Below are positions 53,042 through 60,136 of a DNA stretch of 64,000 bases, one piece after another; positions within the stretch are counted from its first letter, which is position 1; each line of letters opens with the position of its first letter. This DNA comes from VRUE01 sp963704545 (GTDB lineage: Bacteria; Actinomycetota; Thermoleophilia; Solirubrobacterales; 70-9), in the NCBI GenBank assembly GCA_963704545.1, contig OY969915.1, positions 248,001-312,000 of the forward strand, read 5' to 3'. The notes under the pieces were generated by a model. That model saw only the letters and a list, made by a program, of their open reading frames with translations. It was not told the DNA's origin and ran no database searches. The position numbers were made by a program, and so were the translations under genes.

Positions 53042-54040
53042 CTAGGTGTAAGAACCAGCCACGTTGTTCAACTCGGCAAGCCGAGTCCCGGGCGGCTTGT
53101 GAGCAAGGGCGCCGTGCGGTCTGCACCAGTTATAGAAGTCCAGCCAGCCGGGTAGCGCCGCGGTGCGCTGCGCGGAGTCGCGGTAGATCGCTCCATAGGC
53201 CCAGCCGCCCAGCATGGTGCGGATGAAGCGCTCGGCCTTGCCGTTGGTCTGAGGCCGGTAAGGGCGGGTGCGGATGTGGCGGATTCCCAGCGCCCGGCAG
53301 GCGATCGCGTGGGCGGTCGAGACGTAGGCGCCGCCGTTATCGGTCATCAGCCTCTCGACGGTGACCCCGTGGGCGGCGTAGAAGGCGAGGGCCCTCCGCA
53401 GGAAGCCGATTGCCGTCTTGGTCTTCTCGTCGGCCAAGACCTCGACATAGGCGAGCCGGGTGGCGTCATCGACGCAAACGTGGACGTACTCCCGCCCGGC
53501 GCCTTCGGCCTGCCAGGTGCGCTTGCCGGTCACCCGGTGCCCGGCGCCACGTTTGATCCGCACCAGCCTCTTGACGTCGATGTGAATCAGCTCGCCGGGG
53601 CGAGCTCGTTCGTAGCGGTTGGGTGGCTCGGGCGGCTCCAGGCGGGAGAGCCTGCCCAGGCCGATCCTCCTCAGCACCGCCGAGACCGTGGAGAGCGCCA
53701 TCCCCAGGCACTCGGCGGTCTCGGGCCCGGTCATCCGCAGGCGCCGCAGGGCGGCGATCGCCTCGACGCGATCCACGGGGGTGCGGTGGGGGACCGAGCG
53801 CGGCTCAGAGCTTCGGTCCCAAAGGCCCGGCTCGCCCTCGGCGCGGTAGCGGCCCACCCACTTGCAGACGGTGCGCTCGCTCACTCCGGCGGCCTCGGCC
53901 GCCTCCGCGAGCGACCATCCCTGCTCGGTAACCCGCCTGACCATCGTCAGCCTTCCCTTCGGGCCGAAGGGGGCATTAGAGGGATTGGCGAAACTCCCTA
54001 CACCGCTCTGGGCGTGGGATCGCTCGGGTAGCTGATTCAT
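53042..54040 (-). CDS. IS481-family transposase
   Basis: About 332 residues at most. N-terminal helix-turn-helix (EQGWSLAEAAEAAGVSERTV), then an integrase core with the DDE residues in HIDVKRL, MTDNGGAY and RPQTNGKAERF; the C-terminal PHGALAHKPPGTRL is typical of IS481. The true start is probably the ATG about 100 bp in (MVRRVTEQG), because the terminal inverted end TGTAGGGAG lies within the longer frame. The stop codon is formed inside the other IS end (CTTACACCTAG). The gene looks intact. Confidence 0.92.
   Translation of the reverse strand: MNQLPERSHAQSGVGSFANPSNAPFGPKGRLTMVRRVTEQGWSLAEAAEAAGVSERTVCKWVGRYRAEGEPGLWDRSSEPRSVPHRTPVDRVEAIAALRRLRMTGPETAECLGMALSTVSAVLRRIGLGRLSRLEPPEPPNRYERARPGELIHIDVKRLVRIKRGAGHRVTGKRTWQAEGAGREYVHVCVDDATRLAYVEVLADEKTKTAIGFLRRALAFYAAHGVTVERLMTDNGGAYVSTAHAIACRALGIRHIRTRPYRPQTNGKAERFIRTMLGGWAYGAIYRDSAQRTAALPGWLDFYNWCRPHGALAHKPPGTRLAELNNVAGSYT
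53047..54002 (-). mobile_element. IS481-type insertion sequence next to acnA
   Basis: One end reads TGTAAGAACC inward from 53047; the other reads TGTAGGGAG inward from 54002. The ends share TGTA, G and A positions only, so the inverted repeats are weak and the boundaries approximate. No clear target duplication is seen. The element is about 956 bp, filled by the transposase gene. It is inserted about 15 bp before the acnA start, transcribed in the same direction. Confidence 0.7.
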
Positions 54041-54206
54041 GGATACCTCGCCTTCGGCTGGGAACTACCCCAGGAGGCAAGCAGCTTTCTGGCCGTGTTT
54101 GCGGTGTACCAGGGAAACCCCGCCGCCGTGCCTGATTGACTTTCTGAGCCGCCCGGCGACGGGCAGCCGTCGTCAAATCCTGGCGGCGGAAGGGGGTGAT
54201 TAGCGA

Positions 54207-54374
54207 ATGGCTAAAAACCCACCCAAAGGACCGGGACGAGTTGGAGCAGTCAGAGACCGCTCCCAGTTCCTGGCACCGAGTGGCAACTGGGCCAAGAGAA
54301 ACCGGACTACCGGTGAGATCATGGACCAGAAGCTCGGAGGTGAGCCCTTCAAGGGTGTCCGAAAAGAGAAGTAG
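54207..54374 (+). CDS. Conserved 55-residue basic small protein
   Basis: Starts MAKNPPKGPGRVGAVRDRSQ and ends GGEPFKGVRKEK, 55 residues, strongly basic, Gly/Pro/Asn-rich and low in hydrophobics. This matches a widely scattered uncharacterised small-protein family in my memory (MAKNPPG…DRSQ…NPKTGxWxKRD…FMDxKxxxxPFKGVRKEK). GGGGGTGA lies 8 bp upstream of the ATG and a terminator follows, so it is a monocistronic unit. It may bind nucleic acid because of its charge; function unknown. Confidence 0.8.
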   Translation: MAKNPPKGPGRVGAVRDRSQFLAPSGNWAKRNRTTGEIMDQKLGGEPFKGVRKEK

Positions 54375-54393
54375 GGCCTAACGGCCTGTAGTG

Positions 54394-54422
54394 CGGGGCG
54401 AGAGTTCACCGCTCTCGTCCCG
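54394..54422 (+). terminator. Terminator of the 55-residue gene
   Basis: CGGGGCGAGAG / CTCTCGTCCCG stem (one G-T pair) with a 7-base loop, followed by TTTAATTC, 20 bp after the stop codon. It could also serve the convergent PIN gene. Confidence 0.7.
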
Positions 54423-54431
54423 TTTAATTCG

Positions 54432-54947
54432 CTACTTAGGCGCGTTTCCTGCCGAACTGGACGCAACAGGACCAAGAACGCCTTGCTCGGTTTGGGCATC
54501 AGTTATCGGGAAGCCCAGCTTGCCTGACCACTTTTTGACCTGAGTGTCGTAGGAGTGCATCTCTGAGACCTGCATCTGTGCAGCCGTCGCCACATGGATT
54601 GCATCCATTGGCTTGAGGGCGCCCCATCCCTGCTCAATGCCTTGCCGGATCAATCGCCGCGCTCTGTCTGCAATCAGGTCGTAGAACTCAACGGTCTTGA
54701 TTGGGGAGCCGGGGAGCCACAGAGCATCAATTGCCTGCTCGGCCTCAGCGTCGAGGGTTCCGTCTGCCTTCTCGCTTTCAACGAACGCGATCTCGACCCG
54801 GCTAATCGAAGAGGTGAGTAGCTCGATCTCGTCAGCGCGCGCTTTGCGGAACAGCTCCTCAATGATTGGTGCTCGGTCCGGCATATCGTTGAGATACGAC
54901 AGTGGAACATTTGCGTCCCAGTAGATGCGGCGGGGAGCATCAGCCAT
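54432..54947 (-). CDS. PIN-domain nuclease
   Basis: A 171-residue PIN protein: Asp in IYWDANVPLSYLND, Glu in ISRVEIAFVESEKAD, Asp in KPMDAIHVATAAQM and Asp in HSYDTQVKKWSGKL give the four-acid active site. It is expected to cleave RNA. Unlike classic VapC it follows a 257-residue partner, overlapping it by 8 bp, and not a small antitoxin. Codon use is less GC-biased than in the surrounding core genes, consistent with transfer. Confidence 0.85.
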   Translation of the reverse strand: MADAPRRIYWDANVPLSYLNDMPDRAPIIEELFRKARADEIELLTSSISRVEIAFVESEKADGTLDAEAEQAIDALWLPGSPIKTVEFYDLIADRARRLIRQGIEQGWGALKPMDAIHVATAAQMQVSEMHSYDTQVKKWSGKLGFPITDAQTEQGVLGPVASSSAGNAPK

Positions 54948-55713
54948 CGCGCAACCGCCTTATTTGTGTCTCCGGAGAAGGATCGTCTGCATTGCGGGAA
55001 AGCGCGCCTCGCGCCTTCATATAGTCGGCCGGTCCAACCTCCGTAAGAGGCGTGACCTCTGAGACTCGCCGCACCGTCAGCGGTCGGCCGGTGGCTGGAT
55101 CGCGGGTCACCCAGCCCTCCACGGTGGCAACTCGATCCCACATCTGACGCATCATTGACTCGCGGCCCTCGACCAAGTAGCAGGACACCGCGCGATCATG
55201 GATGTGGTCATAGACAACGAAGCGGAGAGTGTTTCGACTGCTCAAGGTCTGAATCCGGCCAGTCACCGATCCATAGGACGCCTCGGCTTTCGGTGGGGGC
55301 GCCTCTTGCTCACTCACCGTCGCCGGTTCGCGAATGATCGCGTCAGACTCGGCAGTCTCAAAGCGCACCGCTTCGATCTCGGACGACCCCTTTAGAAGTT
55401 CGACAATGCCTTCCGCCTCTTTTCGGACGGGCTTGGGGAAGGGGATGGTCACACCTTGTTCGAGGGCGTGGCCGACTTCGTTGTAGGCGTTCACTACCCG
55501 GTCAATGCGCTGCGGGTCGCCGCCGTTTAGGGAGATGCCCCGCGCCGTGGTGATCGCGCTGCTGTAGTCGAGCGCGTCAATCTGCCACGCCACATCCTCT
55601 ACGTGGGAATCAGCCGCCAGCGCGGCTATCAAAGCGTTGAATCGGGTGACCGCAGCGGAGAACTCGGCCAGCGACACCTCCCCTTGCAGGGCGAGAGTAA
55701 CCGTGTCGCTCAT
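54940..55713 (-). CDS. Hypothetical partner protein of the PIN nuclease
   Basis: A 257-residue soluble protein. Residues 1-115 are alternating helix/strand (VTLALQGEVSLAEFSAAVTR), 115-155 a flexible acidic region, and 155-257 a beta-rich domain (YGSVTGRIQTLSSRNTLRFV; VYDHIHDRAVSCYLVEG; VEGWVTRDPATGRPLTVRRV). No family recognised. It lies upstream of the PIN gene with an 8-bp overlap and so may inhibit or guide it. Divergent from the transposase at 55848. Confidence 0.72.
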   Translation of the reverse strand: MSDTVTLALQGEVSLAEFSAAVTRFNALIAALAADSHVEDVAWQIDALDYSSAITTARGISLNGGDPQRIDRVVNAYNEVGHALEQGVTIPFPKPVRKEAEGIVELLKGSSEIEAVRFETAESDAIIREPATVSEQEAPPPKAEASYGSVTGRIQTLSSRNTLRFVVYDHIHDRAVSCYLVEGRESMMRQMWDRVATVEGWVTRDPATGRPLTVRRVSEVTPLTEVGPADYMKARGALSRNADDPSPETQIRRLRDG

Positions 55714-55847
55714 TTATCCGTTTTTCGCATTCTAGAGCGCTTTTTCCGTCCGATCTGATGCCTAGTATCGCATTTCCAGCAGTCATAAAAATGGCCCCCG
55801 CGACGTTGGTGCGTCCGAGGGCCTTGGCCAAACGAGGTAGAAGCTCG

Positions 55848-57050
55848 ATGGCAGTTCCCAAGGTACCACCGCGACCCGCGGCTGCGGAGATCGCAAATCT
55901 GCTCGATTCGCCCGAGATTGGGCGGCTGATCGAGGAGCTTGAGACGACGCGCTGGACCGGGCGGCCGGGATACCCGATTCGCACGATGGTCGGGCTGTGC
56001 TTGGCAAAGTCGCTCTACGCCTTGCCGACCTGGACGCGGGTGGTCGCCTTGGTGGCCGACCATTGGAAGCTGCAGCGCGTCCTTGGCTGTGAAGGAGACC
56101 CGCCGAGCAAGTGGTCCGCGTATCGCTTCGCCGCGAAGCTGCGAGAGAACGCGCCGATGGTCGAGGGCTGCATCGATGGCGTAGTTGAAGGGCTGAAAGC
56201 GAAGCTCCCGCTCTACGGGCGCGACCTCGCCATCGACGCCTCAGACATGCCCGCCTACGCCAACGGCTACACCCGCTTGCTGGACGGCCGGGAGCGCACG
56301 CGCCTCTCTGACCCCGATGCCTCATGGGGTCGGCGCTCGGCTATCTCGGTTCGCAAAGGCGGTGCCTTCTACGGCTTCAAGCTGCACCTCGCGGCCTGCG
56401 CCAACACGGGACTGCCAATTGCCTGGCGGGTAGAGACTGCGGCACAGAACGAAAGCCCGGTGGCCCCCTCGTTGATCGATGAGGCGCGCAGGCGCGGCGC
56501 GATGGCCGACACGGCCGCGATGGACAAGGGCTATGACGGTGCCCCGATCCATGAAGCCTGCGCCGAGCGCGACTGCCTGCCGGTGATCCCGTTGCGGGAG
56601 ACGGACAAGGTGAGGAAGGGTGAGCATCTGCCGCCGCTTTGCGACCACGGCGAGTGGACCTTCGCTGGCTCTGACCGCAAGCGCGGTGCATCGAAGTGGC
56701 GCTGCCCGACCGGAGAATGCAAGCCTGCCTCGACTTGGATCAAGGCTGACCGGCTGCATCCACTGATCCCTTACAAGTCAAAGCGGTGGAACTCGATGTA
56801 CCGCAAGCGGGTCGCGGTCGAGCGTGAGTTCGGGCGCTTGAAGCACCAGTGGGGGCTGAAGCCCCTTCGCGTCCGTGGCTTGGAGCGTGTCCGGCTCCAT
56901 GCCGACTTGACGATCTTGACTCGGCTCGCTTGTTCTCTGGCGAGGGTGCGGGCAGCTTCTACGGCTCGCCCTCCCCAGAGAAGTGGAAGCTCCCGTAGAC
57001 CGTCTCGCCCGGCGTCCACTCCAGTCCGTCCAGGAGTTCTGCGGCGCTGA
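55848..57050 (+). CDS. IS4/IS5-type DDE transposase, possibly with altered 3' end
   Basis: About 400 residues from the ATG at 55848 (GAGGTAG upstream). N-terminal DUF772-like part (GRPGYPIRTMVGLCLAKSLY), then the DDE core: Asp in DLAIDASDMPAYANG, Asp in AAMDKGYDGAPIHEA, Glu in RVAVEREFGRLKHQWG. The last about 30 codons after RLACSLARVRA are low-complexity and read antisense through the end of the XRE gene (92-bp overlap), so the original end may be lost. No inverted repeats could be placed. Confidence 0.85.
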   Translation: MAVPKVPPRPAAAEIANLLDSPEIGRLIEELETTRWTGRPGYPIRTMVGLCLAKSLYALPTWTRVVALVADHWKLQRVLGCEGDPPSKWSAYRFAAKLRENAPMVEGCIDGVVEGLKAKLPLYGRDLAIDASDMPAYANGYTRLLDGRERTRLSDPDASWGRRSAISVRKGGAFYGFKLHLAACANTGLPIAWRVETAAQNESPVAPSLIDEARRRGAMADTAAMDKGYDGAPIHEACAERDCLPVIPLRETDKVRKGEHLPPLCDHGEWTFAGSDRKRGASKWRCPTGECKPASTWIKADRLHPLIPYKSKRWNSMYRKRVAVEREFGRLKHQWGLKPLRVRGLERVRLHADLTILTRLACSLARVRAASTARPPQRSGSSRRPSRPASTPVRPGVLRR

Positions 57051-57231
57051 TTCCCAGAGAGCCTGCGAGCTTGACGAGGCTGTCGATCCGGGGCACCCGT
57101 TCACCCCGCTCCAGCATCCCTACGGCGGTGCGATGGAGCGAAGCGCGTACCGATAGCTCTTCTTGCGAGAGCTTCGCCCGACGTCGGCAGTAGGCGAGAT
57201 TGGCCCCGAACTGCTCGGCTACGAAGCTCAC
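56959..57231 (-). CDS. XRE-family transcriptional regulator
   Basis: A 90-residue protein with one Cro/CI helix-turn-helix (ANLAYCRRRAKLSQEELSVR; MLERGERVPRIDSLVKLAGS). The GTG at 57231 shares GTGA with the stop of the preceding gene, so the two are coupled. The C-terminal part (LLDGLEWTPGETVYGSFHFS) is short. Such a pair is common in actinobacterial accessory regions; the target is unknown. Confidence 0.87.
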   Translation of the reverse strand: MSFVAEQFGANLAYCRRRAKLSQEELSVRASLHRTAVGMLERGERVPRIDSLVKLAGSLGISAAELLDGLEWTPGETVYGSFHFSGEGEP

Positions 57232-57464
57232 GGCAGTTCGAGCCGGTCGAAGTGAACGGCGGCGGCGCTTGGCTTGACCGTGATGCCGCTGCACTCCAAG
57301 AGGCCGACGCCGGTGAGGTCGCGTATGGCCGTCTCTACAGCGTCGTCAGCGTCGATCTGACAGGCGAGGCTGGGGATGGTGAGACACTTCGGATGGGCGT
57401 CGAGAACCAGGCCTAGAACGGCCCTCTGAACCGCTACCCCTGACGGGGTACCGTGGTCGTGCAT
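57228..57464 (-). CDS. Small winged-helix-like protein paired with the XRE regulator
   Basis: A 78-residue protein: QRAVLGLVLDAHPKCLTIPS, ETAIRDLTGVGLLECSGITV and PSAAAVHFDRLELP fit a winged-helix fold (helices then a beta wing), as in small MarR/PadR-like half proteins. The ATG at 57464 with GGAGGT about 11 bp upstream is preferred over a longer start. Coupled with the XRE gene by GTGA. I infer a two-component DNA-binding unit; it has not been characterised to my knowledge. Confidence 0.72.
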   Translation of the reverse strand: MHDHGTPSGVAVQRAVLGLVLDAHPKCLTIPSLACQIDADDAVETAIRDLTGVGLLECSGITVKPSAAAVHFDRLELP

Positions 57465-57488
57465 GGGAGCTAAGACCTCCTGTGCCAC

Positions 57489-57521
57489 GGCCCCGGGGGC
57501 GTTCCACCGCCCGCCGGGGCC
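57489..57521. other. GC-rich hairpin upstream of the winged-helix/XRE pair
   Basis: GGCCCCGG…CCGGGGCC with an inner GGGC/GCCC pair, followed on the plus strand by ACTTTTGTC. It resembles a plus-strand terminator, but no plus-strand gene ends here except the transposase 440 bp upstream; it could instead be an operator or promoter-proximal structure for the minus-strand pair. Confidence 0.4.
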
Positions 57522-57564
57522 ACTTTTGTCTGGACCCGACGCAGCTAAACCGGCTCAGCGGTCA

Positions 57565-57709
57565 GGGGCAAGCGTTTCGCCAATCGAAACGCCAATCCCT
57601 CATTAGCGTGAAGATCCATCCGGTGTCCTCCTTGTTGCTGGGTGTCTCGACAACCCCAGCCTTCAAGGAGGCCCGGATGAACAACGTGGTTAGGAACTAC
57701 ACCTAGGAG
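57565..57709 (+). mobile_element. Internally deleted IS481 derivative (MITE-like remnant)
   Basis: The left part contains CGCCAATCCCTCATTAGCG, like the transposase-start end of the IS at 53047-54002 (TTTCGCCAATCCCTCTAATG on its coding strand). The right part, GAACAACGTGGTTAGGAAC then TACACCTAGG, matches the other end (GAACAACGTGGCTGGTTCTT then ACACCTAGG) and still encodes MNNVVRNYT before TAG, versus LNNVAGSYT in the intact copy. About 0.8 kb of transposase is missing. Inside is a CCTCCTTG / CAAGGAGG hairpin. Confidence 0.72.
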
Positions 57710-57745
57710 GGCGGCGCGGCCGTTGAACGCCCGGCCTCGCCGGTT

Positions 57746-58009
57746 CTAGCGTGGATCGGCTCGATAGGCGACAGCCCGATGGCGAATCGCCGCGACGCGA
57801 ACCGTCTGTCCATCGTCGGTCAACTGGTAGAGGATTCGATACGCGCCGACTCTCAGCGAGTAGAGCCCGCGCAGTTTGCCCCGGAGCGCATGTCCAACCT
57901 GCGGCTCCCGCTCGAGCAAGCCCAGGGCATCCTCGATTGCGTCAATCAACGGCCAGCTGAGTTCGAGCAGCTCCCGCCGGGCGCGACGGGCGAGGACGAG
58001 CCTGGCCAA
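57746..58009 (-). CDS. RelE/ParE-family toxin
   Basis: An 87-residue RelE-fold toxin: LVLARRARRELLELSWPLID at the start and LRGLYSLRVGAYRILYQLTD with VRVAAIRHRAVAY at the end, the pattern of ribosome-dependent mRNA interferases. TTG start at 58009, 3 bp after the antitoxin stop on the same strand. The order antitoxin-toxin and spacing are typical. Confidence 0.88.
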   Translation of the reverse strand: MARLVLARRARRELLELSWPLIDAIEDALGLLEREPQVGHALRGKLRGLYSLRVGAYRILYQLTDDGQTVRVAAIRHRAVAYRADPR

Positions 58010-58012
58010 CGA

Positions 58013-58300
58013 TCAGCCGACAGCCGCTCGGCGCTCAGCCAGCTCGCTGCGAAGGTCGGCAAGGGTGACCGTTTCGTCGCGCTCGATCTCGGCGAGGCCA
58101 GCCTCCAGGGCCGCGAGGGCGTCAGGGTCGGAGAGAATCTCGGCGGTCTCCTCCAGGGCCTCATACTCGTCGATCGGAACCAGGGCCGCGGCAGGAGCGC
58201 CGTTGCGAGTCACGAGCACGTGATCGCGCCGGCTGCTGACGTCATCGAGCAGGCTGCTGAGGTTGCTACGCAGCTCGCGCACAGGGACGGTCTTTGCCAT
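58013..58300 (-). CDS. Antitoxin, Phd/YefM family
   Basis: A 95-residue antitoxin: AKTVPVRELRSNLSSLLDDV and HVLVTRNGAPAAALVPIDEY, the Phd DNA-binding fold, then a C-terminal helix (LAALEAGLAEIERDETVTLA) that would wrap the RelE toxin. ATG at 58300 lies 6 bp after the -10 box, so translation is probably leaderless. Confidence 0.9.
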   Translation of the reverse strand: MAKTVPVRELRSNLSSLLDDVSSRRDHVLVTRNGAPAAALVPIDEYEALEETAEILSDPDALAALEAGLAEIERDETVTLADLRSELAERRAAVG

Positions 58301-58306
58301 CGGCTC

Positions 58307-58336
58307 AGTGTACCTGATCGTGTACACAGCTTCCAA
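58307..58336 (-). promoter_or_regulatory. Promoter and operator of the Phd/RelE pair
   Basis: On the minus strand: TTGGAA (58336-58331), 18 bp, TACACT (58312-58307), then GAGCCG and the ATG. The palindrome GTGTACAC (58320-58327) and the related half GTGTACC overlap the spacer and -10 box and are a likely antitoxin-binding site. Confidence 0.6.
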
Positions 58337-58389
58337 GGCAGCTGCTTAGAACCACAGAGGGCTCAACATGAGCACGCCCACGCTCTCGC

Positions 58390-59190
58390 TCAGCGCTTGT
58401 CGGTCTGACCCGCGGCGACGTTTGCGGCGGCCTTCTGGCCGGCCTCGCCGCTGGCGACCTTGACCGAGATGCCGGGGCTGGCGAGGGCGAAGTGTGCGAG
58501 CAGGCGCTGCTGAACCGGCGCTACGGCGATCTCGACCTTGTTGCGCTCGATCGCCTTTATGACGGCGTCGGCAACCTGCTGGGGTGAACCGGTGCCTAGA
58601 CCCGGAATCGGGTCGGCGCCTGAGTCCGCGTACATGCCCGCTTCCCGGATGGTGCCGGGTGAGACGATCGAGACGCCTATGCCAACCGGGTCGAGGTCGG
58701 CGCGGAGGCCGAGGGCGAAGCCGCGCAGGCCGAACTTGGTCGCGTTGTAGACGGAGGAGAGCGGGGTCGCGGACTTGCCCGAAAGGGAGGAGATGAAGAC
58801 CATGTGGCCCTTGCCGCGCTCGATCATGCCCGGCTCCAGGGCGCGGGCGAGGTGCATCGGCGCCTCGAGGTTGACCCGCAGCGTGCCCTCCAGCCGCTCG
58901 CTGGTGTACTCGGGCAGGCGGCCGGTTCCCGGCAGGCCCGCGTTGGCGACGAGGACGTCGACGTCGCCGGCCTCTGCCGCGAGCTTCTCCGCTGCCCCGG
59001 CCTCGGCTAGATCTGCGGGCAATACCGAGTGGCCCTCCCCCGGCAATTCGGCCGCGAGCGCCTCCAATGCCTCGGCCTTGCGACCGCTCAGCACCAGCTT
59101 CGCGCCACGCCCGGCGAGCGCCTCGGCAATCGCTCGCCCAAGGCCTCCCGTGGCGCCGGTGAGCAGCGCTGTCTTGCCGGCAAGTTCCAT
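58390..59190 (-). CDS. Short-chain dehydrogenase/reductase
   Basis: A 266-residue classical SDR: NAD(P) motif LLTGATGGLGRAIAEAL, NAG in DVLVANAGLPG, catalytic Ser in ISSLSGKSATPL and YxxxK in SSVYNATKFGLRGFALGL. The substrate is unknown. ATG 59190 begins MELAGKTALL, the usual SDR start; an upstream in-frame ATG is less likely. Alone on its strand between the TA pair and the riboswitch. Confidence 0.9.
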   Translation of the reverse strand: MELAGKTALLTGATGGLGRAIAEALAGRGAKLVLSGRKAEALEALAAELPGEGHSVLPADLAEAGAAEKLAAEAGDVDVLVANAGLPGTGRLPEYTSERLEGTLRVNLEAPMHLARALEPGMIERGKGHMVFISSLSGKSATPLSSVYNATKFGLRGFALGLRADLDPVGIGVSIVSPGTIREAGMYADSGADPIPGLGTGSPQQVADAVIKAIERNKVEIAVAPVQQRLLAHFALASPGISVKVASGEAGQKAAANVAAGQTDKR

Positions 59191-59315
59191 CCCAGCGCGC
59201 AAGCTAGCACCGCGGACGTCGAAAGGACCTGGGCAGGCTAAGTGCGAAAGACCACAAAATGTTTGTTTTCTATGAGCAAACCGCCGGGCGATCGTCTACA
59301 CTGCCGCCGTTCCGA

Positions 59316-59450
59316 ATAACCGAAACGCCGAGTCCCGTGCGCTGGAGGCGCCACGGGAGCGGGGGAACCACGTTTTCGGGGCTAACTCGCCTAGTTCAGG
59401 CGGGGGCGCAGGCTCCTATAGCGCCAGCCCGACAGCTAACCCCGTAGGCC
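59316..59450 (+). promoter_or_regulatory. Cyclic-di-AMP riboswitch (ydaO/yuaA type)
   Basis: Conserved landmarks in order: ACGCCGAGTCCCGTG (about 59325), a CCACGGGAGCGGGGGAACCA block (59352-59371), and GACAGCTAACCCCGTAGGC (59431-59449), which is the strongest signature of the ydaO class. It ends about 17 bp before the start of a secreted cell-wall hydrolase gene, the classic context in actinobacteria, where cyclic-di-AMP shuts off expression. Confidence 0.88.
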
Positions 59451-59466
59451 GACGAAGGAGATCGGT

Positions 59467-60024
59467 TTGCGCAACAACAGGCAGAAACTCAAGCTGGGCA
59501 TTGCTACAGGGCTGGCGCTTTCGGCTCTCGCTTTGACGCCGGGAGCCGCATCGGCCGCTTGCGGCGGTGGCGGGGTCTCATCGGCGGAAGTGGACATCTG
59601 CACCCCTACAGCCAAAGGGCGGCTACTCGACAACGGAATGCTCGTCCCACCCAAGTCCGCCCCCCCGAAGGTCAAGGCCGTGATCGCCGCGGCCAACAAA
59701 ATCCGCACCAAGCCCTACATCTTCGGCGGCGGCCACGCCCGCTGGTGGGACAGGGGGTACGACTGCTCCGGTTCGGTCAGCTATGCGCTGCACGGCGGCA
59801 ACTTCCTCGCGAGCCCGCTGCCGTCGGGCCCGATGGCGAATCTGGGCCTGCCCGGCGAAGGCCGTTGGATCACGGTCTACTCCAACCCCGGCCACGCCTA
59901 CGCGGTGATAGCCGGCTTCCGCTGGGACACCTCCGGCAACACCGACGGGTCCACCGGGCCGAGCTGGCACGAAGACCTGCGTACCTCCGCCGGCTTCATC
60001 GCCCGTCACCCCTCCGGCTACTGA
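59467..60024 (+). CDS. Secreted NlpC/P60-like cell-wall hydrolase
   Basis: A 185-residue exported protein. TTG start at 59467 with AAGGAGAT 6 bp upstream; signal peptide KLGIATGLALSALALTPGAA, cleavage near ASA-AC. The domain has KPYIFGGGHARWWDRGYDCS, with the nucleophile Cys in DCSGSVSYAL, and the catalytic His in SNPGHAYAVIAGF, fitting an NlpC/P60-type peptidase of peptidoglycan. Control by the cyclic-di-AMP riboswitch upstream ties it to wall or osmotic homeostasis. A hairpin terminator follows. Confidence 0.87.
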   Translation: MRNNRQKLKLGIATGLALSALALTPGAASAACGGGGVSSAEVDICTPTAKGRLLDNGMLVPPKSAPPKVKAVIAAANKIRTKPYIFGGGHARWWDRGYDCSGSVSYALHGGNFLASPLPSGPMANLGLPGEGRWITVYSNPGHAYAVIAGFRWDTSGNTDGSTGPSWHEDLRTSAGFIARHPSGY

Positions 60025-60045
60025 GCGTCAGGCAGGGCAGTACTC

Positions 60046-60069
60046 CGCCCCGGCCAACCGGCCGGGGCG
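60046..60069 (+). terminator. Terminator of the hydrolase gene
   Basis: CGCCCCGGCC-AACC-GGCCGGGGCG, a perfect 10-bp stem 21 bp after the stop, followed by AGATTGTCCTTGCTTTCC. It separates the riboswitch unit from the pot operon. Confidence 0.7.
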
Positions 60070-60136
60070 AGATTGTCCTTGCTTTCCTCAACTGCTCGGA
60101 TAACGTTTTCGTGTAGCTGCTACACCCGACATCCGC

